A DNA stretch of 29,604 nt from an uncultured Prevotella sp. (GCA_900554545.1 USHW01000026.1:1-29604), one strand, 5' to 3'. Shown: positions 14,455 through 23,344, counted from the first letter of the stretch. Program-made: numbers and translations. Notes: generated from the letters alone by a model not told the origin.

Positions 14455-15164
14455 TAAGAGGCTACATATTCGACTATGGCGGAACGCTCGACACTGCAGG
14501 CCGCCATTGGGGCAAGGTGCTGTGGAACGGCTACGTGCGCCACGGCGTTCCTGTTGACGGACAGGCGTTCCGCGAGGCATACGTATATGCGGAGCGCAAG
14601 CTCGGTTCGTGCCCCATTATACGTCCTGACGACACGTTCCGCACTACGCTTGACAAGAAGCTGGCCTTGGAGCTTGGATTTCTCTCGTCGGGAGAGCGTG
14701 CGTATATTTCTGAGAAAGACGCCGCCAAGTTCCGCAAGGACATTCTTGACGACATATACGAGGGCGTGAAACAGACGACGGCCGAGAGCCGCAAGGTGCT
14801 GAAGGCCGTCAAGGCGCGTTTCCCCATGGTGCTTGTGAGCAACTTTTACGGCAACATCGGCACGGTGCTCGGCGAGTTCGGGCTTGACGGTTTGTTTGAC
14901 AGCGTGATAGAGTCGGCCGTCGTCGGCGTTAGGAAACCCGACCCGGCAATATTCCGTCTCGGCGTGGAGGCGCTGGGATTGCTTCCTGAAGAGACGGTAG
15001 TTGTCGGCGACAGCTATGACAAGGACATTGTTCCGGCCAAACAGGCAGGCTGCCGTGCCGTGTGGCTGAAAGGCGAGGGGTGGGACGAACGGCAATATGA
15101 CGAGAGCCTGCCCGACGCCGTGATAACGGAACTCGGTCAGGTATTAAACGTTGGACGGCCTTGA
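14451..15164 (+). CDS. HAD-superfamily hydrolase, TTG start
   Basis: The 237-residue protein has HAD motifs: motif I FDYGGTLDT with nucleophile Asp8, motif II VLVSN with Ser130, motif III Lys162 in RKPDPAIF, and motif IV VGDSYDKD (Asp187, Asp190/192). A helical cap lies between motifs I and II. The residue two after the nucleophile is Gly10 instead of the acid/base Asp of phosphatases, so reaction type is uncertain (phosphatase, dehalogenase-like or other). The N-terminal IRGYIFDYGGT can only be reached from TTG 14451, which overlaps the upstream TGA as TTGA; no in-frame ATG or GTG is near. Context suggests it acts on a phosphorylated product of the CDP-alcohol transferase. Confidence 0.82.
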   Translation: MIRGYIFDYGGTLDTAGRHWGKVLWNGYVRHGVPVDGQAFREAYVYAERKLGSCPIIRPDDTFRTTLDKKLALELGFLSSGERAYISEKDAAKFRKDILDDIYEGVKQTTAESRKVLKAVKARFPMVLVSNFYGNIGTVLGEFGLDGLFDSVIESAVVGVRKPDPAIFRLGVEALGLLPEETVVVGDSYDKDIVPAKQAGCRAVWLKGEGWDERQYDESLPDAVITELGQVLNVGRP

Positions 15165-15191
15165 GGGTCTAAATGATATACAACTTGCACG

Positions 15192-17753
15192 ATGATGAGA
15201 AATCTGCTTATATTTCTTTTTTCATTGCTGGCGCAGGCTGTTTGCGCGCAGATGATAACCGGGGTGGTGGTTGACGGCGAGAGCGGCGACACCATACCGC
15301 ATCCGGCATTGCAGTATGACGGCGGGCGGAAAGCCGTAGCCGGCGATGCCGCCGGCCGTTTCACCATACAGCGGCTCAACGACGAATACCTTACCGTCAG
15401 CGCCGTGGGCTACAAGACCCTGCGCATACTCATAGGCCGGAATACGCCCGGCGAGATGCGCATAACGCTCAAGCCGGACACCAGGCGGCTGAAAGGCGTC
15501 ACCGTAAACGCCCGGCGCGGCAAGTACAGCAGGAAGAACAATCCGGCCGTGGAGCTGATGAAGCGCGTCATCGCGGCCAAGAAGCGCACAGACTTGAACA
15601 ACCATGATTATTACCAATACAACAAATACCAGAAGCTGACGCTCGCCATCAACGACATAAGCCCTGAAGAGATAGAGCACGAAAAGGAGAAAAACCGACA
15701 ATGGCTGCTCAACCAAATAGAGCTGTGCCCCTACAACAACAAGCTCATACTGCCGCTATCGGTCGACGAGACGGTGACGCAGAACCTCTACAGGAAAGAC
15801 CCGAAAAAGGAGCGGACGGTGATACTCGGGCAGAACGCAACCGGCGTGAACGACCTCATACAGACGGGCGACATACTCAACACGGTGGTAAAGGACGTGT
15901 TCACCGACGTAGACCTGTACGACGACCAGATACGCCTGCTGCAGTATCCATTCACAAGCCCCATCGGCAAGGATGCCGTGGCGTTTTACCGCTTCTACAT
16001 AGTCGACACGGTGACGGTCGACCGCGACGAGTGTTACCACCTCGAGTTCACGCCCAACAACCAGCAGGACTTCGGCTTCCGCGGCGAGATATGGATACTC
16101 GCCGACTCCACGCTGCACGTCAAGAAGTGCCGCCTGTCGCTGCCGAAGAGGAGCGACGTCAACTTCACCGACGAACTGAACATACTGCAGGAGTACACCA
16201 GGCTGCCAAGCGGCGAATGGGTGCTCACGACCGACGACATGACGGTGGAACTCTCCGTGGCCAAGTTCCTTACAAAAGCCATTGTAATAAGGACGACAAG
16301 GATGAGTGGCTACTCCTTTGACCCCATACCCGACAAGGCGTTCAAGGGCAAGGCCAGGGTGAAGTACGACCCACGCTCGAAGATGCGCGGCGACGGCTTC
16401 TGGAGCGAGAACCGCGCCGTGGAGCTGACAAAAAGCGAAGGTTCCATGGGCACGTTTATCAACAGCCTTACCAACACGCGCGGCTTCAAGTACCTGCTGT
16501 TCGGCCTCAAGGCCCTCATCGAGAACTATGTGGAGACGGGCACCCGGAAGCACCCCAGCAAGGTGGACATAGGCCCCATCAACACCATGATAAGCTCAAA
16601 CTTCATCGACGGCGCGCGTACCAGGCTAAGCGCCCAGACCACGGCCAACCTCAACCCCCACCTCTTCCTCTCCGGCTACTACGCCCGGGGCTGGCGCAGC
16701 CGGAAGAACTATTACAAGGGGCAGCTCGTCTACTCGTTCAACAGGAAAGACTACATGCCCTGGGAATATCCCAAGCGCACGCTCACCTTCACCTCCACGT
16801 ATGACGTGTGCTCGCCGTCTGACAAGTTCATGCCCACCGACAAGGACAACGTGTTCACCTCGCTGAAATGGACCGAGGTGGACAAGATGATGTTCTACAA
16901 CCGCCAGGAGCTGCTCTTCGAGTACGAACAGGACTGGGGACTGAAGACATCCGTCAGCCTCAAGACCGAGGAGAACGAAGCCTGCGGCAAGCTCAGCTTC
17001 ACCCCCATGTCGCTCTACGACCCCGACAACCCTGTCACCGCCCCCGGCAAGTTCCGCACTACGGAGGCGCGCTTCGAGATACGTTACGCCCCCGGCGAGA
17101 CATACGTCAACACCAAGCAGCGCCGCCTGAAAGTGAACTACGACCCGCCAGTGTTCACCCTCTCCCACACCGTGGGCGTGAAGGGCGTGCTCGGCGGCGA
17201 CTACAACTACAACTTCACCGAGGCCAGCGTCTACAAGCGCTTCTGGCTCAACAGCTGGGGAAAGCTCGACGTGTCGGTGAAAGGCGGCATACAGTGGAAC
17301 AAGGTGCCCTTCCCGCTGCTCATAATGCCGGCCGCCAACCTGTCGTACATCGTCGAGGACGAAACGTTCAACCTCGTAAACAACATGGAGTTCCTCAACG
17401 ACCGCTACGCCTCGCTCGACGTGTCGTGGGACCTTAACGGAAAACTCTTCAACCGCATACCCCTGCTGAAGCACCTCAAGTGGCGCGAGTTTCTCGGAGT
17501 GAAATGCCTCTGGGGCACGCTTACCGACAAGAACAACCCCACGCTGGCGCGCAACGCCGGCGACCCCCTGCTCATGCGCTTCCCCGAAGGCTCATACGTC
17601 ATGGACCCCAGCCGCCCCTACATAGAGCTGATAGCCGGGATACACAACATCTTCAAGATATTCCACGTGCAGTTTGTCCACCGCCTCAACTACAACACGC
17701 TGCCAACGGCGAAAAGAAACGGAGTGAGGATAATGATGAGGCTCACGTTCTAA
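15192..17753 (+). CDS. DUF5686 / carboxypeptidase-regulatory-like domain outer-membrane protein
   Basis: The 853-residue protein has a signal peptide (cleavage near VCAQ, residue 20), then a carboxypeptidase-D-regulatory-like beta-sandwich (ITGVVVDGESGDTIPHPAL to about residue 95), and a long DUF5686 region. The C-terminal half is full of alternating aromatic/polar strands (for example NLNPHLFLSGYYARGW, YKGQLVYSFNRKDY, KLDVSVKGGIQW) and ends MMRLTF, with the terminal Phe of outer-membrane barrels. An outer-membrane barrel with a periplasmic plug-like domain is the likely form; substrate unknown. It begins 27 bases after the HAD gene, so it may be co-transcribed. The second half uses C-ending codons much more than its neighbours. 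Confidence 0.85.
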   Translation: MMRNLLIFLFSLLAQAVCAQMITGVVVDGESGDTIPHPALQYDGGRKAVAGDAAGRFTIQRLNDEYLTVSAVGYKTLRILIGRNTPGEMRITLKPDTRRLKGVTVNARRGKYSRKNNPAVELMKRVIAAKKRTDLNNHDYYQYNKYQKLTLAINDISPEEIEHEKEKNRQWLLNQIELCPYNNKLILPLSVDETVTQNLYRKDPKKERTVILGQNATGVNDLIQTGDILNTVVKDVFTDVDLYDDQIRLLQYPFTSPIGKDAVAFYRFYIVDTVTVDRDECYHLEFTPNNQQDFGFRGEIWILADSTLHVKKCRLSLPKRSDVNFTDELNILQEYTRLPSGEWVLTTDDMTVELSVAKFLTKAIVIRTTRMSGYSFDPIPDKAFKGKARVKYDPRSKMRGDGFWSENRAVELTKSEGSMGTFINSLTNTRGFKYLLFGLKALIENYVETGTRKHPSKVDIGPINTMISSNFIDGARTRLSAQTTANLNPHLFLSGYYARGWRSRKNYYKGQLVYSFNRKDYMPWEYPKRTLTFTSTYDVCSPSDKFMPTDKDNVFTSLKWTEVDKMMFYNRQELLFEYEQDWGLKTSVSLKTEENEACGKLSFTPMSLYDPDNPVTAPGKFRTTEARFEIRYAPGETYVNTKQRRLKVNYDPPVFTLSHTVGVKGVLGGDYNYNFTEASVYKRFWLNSWGKLDVSVKGGIQWNKVPFPLLIMPAANLSYIVEDETFNLVNNMEFLNDRYASLDVSWDLNGKLFNRIPLLKHLKWREFLGVKCLWGTLTDKNNPTLARNAGDPLLMRFPEGSYVMDPSRPYIELIAGIHNIFKIFHVQFVHRLNYNTLPTAKRNGVRIMMRLTF

Positions 17754-17764
17754 GAAAATGAGAC

Positions 17765-17870
17765 CTACTTCCAACCACTCCCGAATGGAAGGGGGTTGGA
17801 ATGCCTTGAAAGTGGCAAAGTCATATTACGCTCCTCCCTTTGGGAGGGGAGGGTGGGGTGGGTTCTCACT
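17765..17870. repeat. GC-skewed inverted-repeat element between DUF5686 and thioesterase genes
   Basis: TTCCAACC at 17769-17776 pairs with GGTTGGAA at 17794-17801, and a CTCCC-TTTG-GGGAG-type hairpin with a G-rich tail (GGGTGGGGTGGG) follows around 17831-17861. Such pyrimidine/purine-skewed palindromes are non-coding. It might end transcription of the upstream gene, but no T-run follows on the plus strand. Confidence 0.5.
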
Positions 17871-17887
17871 AAAAAAATTAAAATACT

Positions 17888-18373
17888 ATGCGAAAAATCA
17901 AGAACCCGTTTGAACACCGTGAGGGCTACTGCTGCTTCGGGTGCAGCCCGGCCAACCCCATAGGCATACGCATGGAGTTTTATGAAGACGGTGACGACAT
18001 TGTAAGCTTCTGGAACCCGAAGACGTACTACCAGGGCTGGTTTGACACGATGCACGGCGGCATTCTTGCCACCATCGCCGACGAGACGGCCGCGTGGACA
18101 ATGTTCCGCAAGCTGCAGACTACCGGTATGACTGTCAGCCTCGACCTGCGCTACAAGAAGGCCGTGATGACTACCGAGGGGCAAATCACCGTGCGCGGAC
18201 GCATCGCCGGACAACGGCGCAACCTCGTGACTATAGGCGTTACGATTGAGAATTCGCGCGGCGAGGTGTGCGTAGAGGCCACTGCCGTGTACTTCGCCTT
18301 CGGCAAGGACAAGGCCGCCGAGATGGGCTTCACGTCGTGCGAGCTTGAGGGCGACGAACTGCTGCCGATGTGA
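17888..18373 (+). CDS. PaaI-like hotdog-fold thioesterase
   Basis: The 161-residue protein has the PaaI-type hotdog signature: MHGGILATIADETAAW (about 55-70) on the central helix, then beta strands VSLDLRYKKAV and GQITVRGRIAG, ending with FAFGKDKA. The N-terminal CCFGCSPANPIGIRM is common in a subgroup of these proteins. They hydrolyse acyl-CoA or acyl-carrier thioesters; the substrate here is unknown. It lies 134 bases after DUF5686 across an inverted-repeat element, so it may be separately expressed. It is convergent with the folate gene, 26 bases apart. Confidence 0.85.
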   Translation: MRKIKNPFEHREGYCCFGCSPANPIGIRMEFYEDGDDIVSFWNPKTYYQGWFDTMHGGILATIADETAAWTMFRKLQTTGMTVSLDLRYKKAVMTTEGQITVRGRIAGQRRNLVTIGVTIENSRGEVCVEATAVYFAFGKDKAAEMGFTSCELEGDELLPM

Positions 18374-18399
18374 ATGTTGGTTTGCGTCCGGACGGTGTG

Positions 18400-18936
18400 T
18401 CAGATTACGCAGTCCATTGTCACGTCGTTGTCGTCTGTCGGTATGGTTTCTTGTTTTTGGAAGCCGAAGCATACTCCGATTTTGTATGCCTTGGCGGCTT
18501 TCGGCAGTAAGCGGTCATAATAGCCCTTGCCGCGACCGAGGCGGTGGCCCTGCGCGTCGAAAGCCATGCCGGGCACTACGGCCACGTCGATACGGCCGTA
18601 GTCGGTGTAGACTTCGCCCGTTGGTTCCATTATCCCGTAATGTCCGGCGGCAAGGTCGGCTGGTGCTGTGTAGATGCGCAGCTCCATGTCGGTGTCGCCG
18701 GTGACGCGTGGCAGCAGCACCGTCTTGCCTGCCTGTACGAGGCGGTTTACGGTGTCGTGGGTGCATACTTCGTCGGGCAGGGAGTAATACATGAGTATTG
18801 TTTTTGCTTCTGTGACGGCGGGGTGGGCCAGCAGCCGTGACATGACGGGAAGCGACAGCTCCTCCAATTCTTTATTGGTGAACTGCTGCTTCATTTCCCT
18901 TATGTGTTTGCGCAGTGCGCTTTTGCTTGTGTTCAT
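18400..18936 (-). CDS. 5-formyltetrahydrofolate cyclo-ligase
   Basis: The 178-residue enzyme (MTHFS/YgfA family) converts 5-formyl-THF to 5,10-methenyl-THF using ATP. The family motif is clear: VVPGMAFDAQGHRLGRGKGYYDR with the basic nucleotide loop, and the N-terminal SKSALRKHIREMKQQF with the conserved Arg/Lys. TILMYYSLPDEVCT and KTVLLPRV are the usual substrate-side strands. Length is normal. The start overlaps the stop of the S41 protease gene (ATGA, 18933-18936), indicating coupled translation at the end of the operon. Confidence 0.94.
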   Translation of the reverse strand: MNTSKSALRKHIREMKQQFTNKELEELSLPVMSRLLAHPAVTEAKTILMYYSLPDEVCTHDTVNRLVQAGKTVLLPRVTGDTDMELRIYTAPADLAAGHYGIMEPTGEVYTDYGRIDVAVVPGMAFDAQGHRLGRGKGYYDRLLPKAAKAYKIGVCFGFQKQETIPTDDNDVTMDCVI

Positions 18937-20645
18937 GCGCGTGTGATGTAGTTGATGGCTGTGCGCGGTACGGGTGTTTCCCGTGCCATGGCGGTCTTGC
19001 CGTCGCCTCCGTCCTTTTCGTCCTTGGGTTTCTGCGGAAAGGCCTCGCCACGGTTGAACACGTCGAGGGCGGCCTTGATTACGTTGTCGTCAAGGTTGAG
19101 GTATTCAATCCAGTCTTCCTCATCCATTATGTTGTATATGATGCGGCTGTTGATGAATGTCTTTAGCAGGTTGTACGACTTCTTTATGAGCAGGTTGCGC
19201 CGCTTCAGGCCGTTCTTGTCGGCGTATGTGGCGAACTTGTCAACTGTGTGCTGCCTGTCGAGGTATGCTGCCAGCTCGTCCATCGTTTCGAAGCTGCTAA
19301 GCTTGGGGCGGTTCTCGTCGGTATAGGCGAAGGCGTACTGTATGATGAGACCGCTCATGGCCGCTTCCTTGTAGTATGAGGTCATGCCGAGAGTGTCTTC
19401 AGGCACGAAGATGTCGGGCGTTATTCCGCCTCCCCCGTACACTGTGCGTCCTATGCTTGTATGGTATGCCGGGCCGGTGTGCTTGATGCTGTCTTGCGAG
19501 AAGAACTCGCCGTGCTGGTAGCGTGCGAGCAGGTCTTCATCGTAGTCCTGGTTGGCACCGGCTGTGTATGGCTTCTGTATGCAGCGGCCGGAGGGGGTGT
19601 AATAGCGCGCCACGGTAAGTCGTATCATGGAGCCGTCGGGGAATTCGAGCTGCTGCTGCACGAGGCCCTTGCCGAACGAGCGGCGGCCTATGATGGTTGC
19701 GCGGTCGTTGTCCTGCATGGCTCCGGCGAATATCTCTGACGCGGAGGCCGACCCTTCGTTGATAAGCACTACGAGGGGGATGTGCTGGTAACTGCCGCGA
19801 CCGTCGCTCTTGTAGTCCTGGCGTGGCGACTTGCGCCCTTCGGTGTACACGATGAGGCGGTTTTTGGGCAGGAACTCGTTTGCCATCTGCACGGCCGACT
19901 TGAGGTAGCCGCCGGTGTTGTCGCGCAGGTCGATGATTAGGTTGCCGAAACCTTCCTGCGAAAGGCTTGCGAGTGCAATCAGAAGTTCGGGATAGGTGTT
20001 TTCGCCGAAGTTCTTGATTTTTATGTAGCCGGTGTTCTCGTCAATCATGTAAGCCGCGCTGATGCTTTTCTGCGGTATGTCGCTACGAGTGATGGTGAAC
20101 AGCCTTGTCTTCTTCTCGCCGTATCTTACCACGCCGATTTTCACCTTGGTGTCCTTGGGGCCTTTGAGGCGGCGCATGGCTTCGTCGTTGGTCACAACTT
20201 TGCCCACGAAGGGCTTGCCGTCAACGCTCACAATCTTATCGCCGGCGCGTATACCGGCCTGGTCGGCCGGGCCGTTCTTTATTACGCCCTGCACGTGGAT
20301 GGTGTCGTTGCGTATGACGAACTCTATGCCTACACCGGAGAACGAGCCTTTAAGGTCGTCGGTGGCTTTCTGCACGTCTTTGGCGCTGATGTAGACGGAG
20401 TGGGGGTCGAGGTCGGCAAGTATCTGTGGAATGGCCATGTCTACGAGCGAGTCGATGTCCACCTTGTCTACATACTGGTCGTCAATGATGTGCAGCAGGT
20501 TGTTCAGCCTGTTGCTGCCTGAATTGATGATGTTGAGCCTGTTGCCGGAGAAGTGGTTGGCGTAGAATGTGCCTATGACGATGCCTGTCACCACGCACAG
20601 CGCCATCAAGAGCGGCATGAGGCGGTTTGACTTATTTTGTCTCAT
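18933..20645 (-). CDS. S41-family C-terminal processing peptidase
   Basis: This 570-residue envelope protease has an N-terminal membrane anchor or signal (MPLLMALCVVTGIVIGTFY, about 10-28), a PDZ domain (about 95-180, with GSFSGVGIEF and GPADQAGIRAGDKIVSVDG), and the S41 core. The Ser/Lys dyad is visible: Ser301 in EGSASASE and Lys326 in SFGKG, 25 residues apart as in CtpA/Prc. The residues after about 440 form a helical C-terminal region of unknown use. These enzymes trim or degrade periplasmic proteins by their C-terminus. The start (20645) lies within the end of the deaminase gene (14-base overlap), so the genes form one operon. Confidence 0.93.
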   Translation of the reverse strand: MRQNKSNRLMPLLMALCVVTGIVIGTFYANHFSGNRLNIINSGSNRLNNLLHIIDDQYVDKVDIDSLVDMAIPQILADLDPHSVYISAKDVQKATDDLKGSFSGVGIEFVIRNDTIHVQGVIKNGPADQAGIRAGDKIVSVDGKPFVGKVVTNDEAMRRLKGPKDTKVKIGVVRYGEKKTRLFTITRSDIPQKSISAAYMIDENTGYIKIKNFGENTYPELLIALASLSQEGFGNLIIDLRDNTGGYLKSAVQMANEFLPKNRLIVYTEGRKSPRQDYKSDGRGSYQHIPLVVLINEGSASASEIFAGAMQDNDRATIIGRRSFGKGLVQQQLEFPDGSMIRLTVARYYTPSGRCIQKPYTAGANQDYDEDLLARYQHGEFFSQDSIKHTGPAYHTSIGRTVYGGGGITPDIFVPEDTLGMTSYYKEAAMSGLIIQYAFAYTDENRPKLSSFETMDELAAYLDRQHTVDKFATYADKNGLKRRNLLIKKSYNLLKTFINSRIIYNIMDEEDWIEYLNLDDNVIKAALDVFNRGEAFPQKPKDEKDGGDGKTAMARETPVPRTAINYITRA

Positions 20646-21078
20646 AATCGTCGGGGTTTATGTAAAGAACTTCGATGTTCGCTTTCTTCAGCAGGTTTAT
20701 GCCGTCGTCAAGCCGGTATTTCTCGGCGTAGACCACGCGCTTTATGCCAGACTGTATTATCAGCTTGGAGCATTCTATGCACGGAGCGGCGGTGACGTAT
20801 AGCGTTGAGCCGTCGCTGTTGTTTGAGCTGCGCGCCAGCTTGGTTATGGCGTTGGCCTCGGCGTGCAGCACGTATGGCTTCGTCAAGTTGTTCTCGTCTT
20901 CGCATACGTTCTCGAAGCCGCTTGGCGTACCGTTGTAGCCGTCGCTTATAATCATCTTGTCCTTCACTACAAGTGCGCCCACCTTGCGGCGTTCGCAATA
21001 GCTGTTTTCCGACCAGATGCGCGCCATACGGAGGTATCTCAAGTCCAATAGCAACTGTTTTTTGTCCGTTTCAGTCAT
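20632..21078 (-). CDS. dCMP deaminase family protein (ComEB-like)
   Basis: The 148-residue protein is a zinc-dependent deaminase of the deoxycytidylate deaminase family, giving dUMP for dTTP synthesis. Zinc ligands and the catalytic glutamate are visible: HAEANAI (His72, Glu74) and PCIEC (Cys100, Cys103). SDGYNGTPSGFEN is the substrate/nucleotide loop typical of dCMP deaminases. The start at ATG 21078 was chosen because the sequence before it (LTSYSYKNKT) is not conserved; the open frame extends to 21114. It overlaps the S41 protease gene by 14 bases. Confidence 0.93.
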   Translation of the reverse strand: MTETDKKQLLLDLRYLRMARIWSENSYCERRKVGALVVKDKMIISDGYNGTPSGFENVCEDENNLTKPYVLHAEANAITKLARSSNNSDGSTLYVTAAPCIECSKLIIQSGIKRVVYAEKYRLDDGINLLKKANIEVLYINPDDYETK

Positions 21079-21161
21079 GGTTTTATTTTTATAGGAGTAA
21101 GAAGTAAGGTGCAAAGGAGTAAGGAAAATGCTTTGCCTTATGCGTAGCCTTTTTCACCTTT

Positions 21162-23252
21162 TTACTTTCTCACCTTCTCGCTTTTCTTTATTCCGTTTCT
21201 CTTCAGCAGCGCGTCTATCGTTGGTTCGCTGCCGCGGAAGCGTTTGTAAAGTGTCATTGGGTGCTCTGTTCCGCCCTTTGAAAGGATGTTGTCGCGGAAG
21301 CTTTGTGCTGTTTCCCGGTTGAATATGCCGTGTTTCTTGAATACGCTGAAAGCGTCGGCGTCGAGCACTTCCGCCCATTTGTAACTGTAATAGCCAGCGG
21401 CATAGCCTCCCGACATGATGTGGCTGAACTGTACCGTCATGCAAGTGTCGGGCAACTGTTTGGTGACAATAGCCTTCTTCCATGCTTTCTTTTCAAACGG
21501 CATGATGTCGTCGGTGAATGGTTCTTTCTTTGTGTAGTATGCCATGTCGAGCAGTCCGAAGCTTACCTGGCGCAGACACGAGTATGCCGCCATGAAATTG
21601 CGGCTTTTGACGATACGGTCAATAAGCTCGTCAGGTAATGGTTCGCCGGTTTGGTAGTGGAAGGCGAATGTGCGCAGGAAATCTTTTTCCACTGCAAAGT
21701 TCTCCATGAATTGTGACGGCAGTTCCACAAAATCCCACCAAACGTTTGTGCCCGACAGGCTCTCGAACCTTGTGTTGGCGAACATCCCGTGGAGCGAGTG
21801 CCCGAATTCGTGGAGGAAGGTCTCCACTTCGCCGAGCGTAAGCAATGCCGGCTTTTCTTCGGTCGGTTTCGTGAAGTTCATCACAACACTAACATGTGGA
21901 CGCACGTTAGTGCCCTTCCTGTCAATCCATTGTCCTTGGAATTGCGTCATCCAGGCACCTCCCTGCTTGCCTTTGCGTGGGAAGAAGTCGGCGTAAAACA
22001 CAGCGAGGAATGCTCCGTCATTGTCGTACACCTCGTAAGCCTTAACGTCAGGGTGGTAAACTTGTATTTCTTTGTTCTCCTTGAATGTTATTCCATAGAG
22101 CCTGTTGGCAAGCCCGAATACTCCTTTGATGACATTTGAAAGTTCAAAATACGGCCGCAGCATTTCAGAGTCGATGTTGAACTTCTTTAATTGCAGCTTG
22201 TGTGAATAGTAGCTGAAGTCCCAAGGCTCCATGATGAAGCCCTTGCCTTCCGTCTTTTTCGCAAGTTTCTCAATGTCAGCCACTTCTTTGACGGCTGTAG
22301 GCTTGTATGCGTCAACAAGGTCGTCAAGCAGCTTGTACACGTTGCGCGCGTTGCCGGCCATGCGGTGTTTCAGCACATATTCGGCGTATGTCTTGTAGCC
22401 CAAGAGCTGCGCTATTTCCCTTCTTATGTTTATCAGGCGTTTGCAGATGCCTGTGTTGTCCTCGCTGTTGCCGTGGGTGCAGACTGTGTTGCGCGCCATG
22501 TACATTTCCTTGCGCAGTTCCCTGACAGCTGAATATGTCATGAACGGGCTGTAGCTGGGGTAGTCGAGAGTGAATACAAAGCCTTCAAGCCCCTTTTCGC
22601 GCGCTGCGGATGCCGCCGTTTCACGCGCCGTTTCGGGGAGTCCTTCAAGTTGGGCATCGTCCGTTATGTGCAGAGTATATGCCTTGTTTTCCTTTAAGAG
22701 GTTTTGTGAGAATTGGAGGGAGAGCATGCTTGCCTCTTCCGTCAGTTTGCGCAGACGTTCCTTTCCTTCGTCGTCAAGCAAGGTGCCGCTGCGTACAAAG
22801 CCGTCATAACAGTTGTCAAGCAGCATCTTTTCCTCGGGAGTAAGCTTCCTGTGGTGCAGGTGTACGGCCTTAATGCGCTCGAACAGGCGCTTGTTCAGCC
22901 TGACATCGTTGGCGTGTTTTGTCAGTATTGGCTGTATCTTTTGGGCCAGCGCGTCCATCTCGTCGTTGGTTTCTGCGCTAAGAAGGTTGAAAAACACTGT
23001 CGATACACGCGACAGCAGGTCGTAATACCCGTCCTTGTCGTCGTCAACGTTGATTATGGTGTTGTCGAATGTCGGCTTTTCCGGGTTGTTGATTGTTTTT
23101 TCTATCTGCTCGTTGTCACGGCGTATTCCTTCCATGAAGGCTTCTTCAAAGTCTTCAAGACGGATATTCTCGAAAGGGACGGTGTAGTGTGGAGTGTTGT
23201 ATGGCTCAAAAAAAGGGTTCTTACGTTGCTTTGCTGCAATACTTTCATTCAT
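21162..23252 (-). CDS. M3-family metallopeptidase (peptidyl-dipeptidase Dcp-like)
   Basis: The 696-residue protein is a thimet-type (M3) zinc peptidase. HEFGHSLHGMF places the zinc histidines at His481 and His485 with catalytic Glu482, and the downstream Glu ligand is in VWWDFVELPSQFMENF. The N-terminal NPFFEPYNTPHYTVPFENI is the start expected for Bacteroidetes Dcp relatives. The C-terminal AGYYSYKWAEVLDADAFSVF is also family-typical. Cytosolic enzymes of this type finish peptide degradation. Start ATG 23252 was chosen because the preceding 14 residues of the open frame are not conserved and a promoter sits 85 bases upstream. The very end (KKSEKVRK) is coded by a purine-rich simple repeat. 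Confidence 0.93.
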   Translation of the reverse strand: MNESIAAKQRKNPFFEPYNTPHYTVPFENIRLEDFEEAFMEGIRRDNEQIEKTINNPEKPTFDNTIINVDDDKDGYYDLLSRVSTVFFNLLSAETNDEMDALAQKIQPILTKHANDVRLNKRLFERIKAVHLHHRKLTPEEKMLLDNCYDGFVRSGTLLDDEGKERLRKLTEEASMLSLQFSQNLLKENKAYTLHITDDAQLEGLPETARETAASAAREKGLEGFVFTLDYPSYSPFMTYSAVRELRKEMYMARNTVCTHGNSEDNTGICKRLINIRREIAQLLGYKTYAEYVLKHRMAGNARNVYKLLDDLVDAYKPTAVKEVADIEKLAKKTEGKGFIMEPWDFSYYSHKLQLKKFNIDSEMLRPYFELSNVIKGVFGLANRLYGITFKENKEIQVYHPDVKAYEVYDNDGAFLAVFYADFFPRKGKQGGAWMTQFQGQWIDRKGTNVRPHVSVVMNFTKPTEEKPALLTLGEVETFLHEFGHSLHGMFANTRFESLSGTNVWWDFVELPSQFMENFAVEKDFLRTFAFHYQTGEPLPDELIDRIVKSRNFMAAYSCLRQVSFGLLDMAYYTKKEPFTDDIMPFEKKAWKKAIVTKQLPDTCMTVQFSHIMSGGYAAGYYSYKWAEVLDADAFSVFKKHGIFNRETAQSFRDNILSKGGTEHPMTLYKRFRGSEPTIDALLKRNGIKKSEKVRK

Positions 23253-23336
23253 ACTGACGTTTCTCTCTGTTTTTGATGATATAATCATTTGCAATCAAGA
23301 CTTGCCGCCATATTTTGGCGTCAGGCTTATGTTATG

Positions 23337-23344
23337 CAAAGATA
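23337..23344 (-). promoter_or_regulatory. -7 box for the M3 peptidase operon
   Basis: The minus strand reads TATCTTTG, a match to TAnnTTTG, 85 bases upstream of ATG 23252 and just after the Crp-type gene. It separates dcp-dCMP deaminase-S41 protease-cyclo-ligase from the upstream genes. No clear -33 element was found. Confidence 0.55.

Noticed and set aside
16626..17474. 282-residue minus-strand open frame
   Set aside because: It is antisense to DUF5686, with low-complexity Val/Glu/His-rich content typical of a shadow frame.
18374..18399. terminator in the convergent thioesterase/cyclo-ligase gap
   Set aside because: Only a 10-base palindrome CGTCCGGACG is present, too small for a stem-loop terminator, and no T-run follows.
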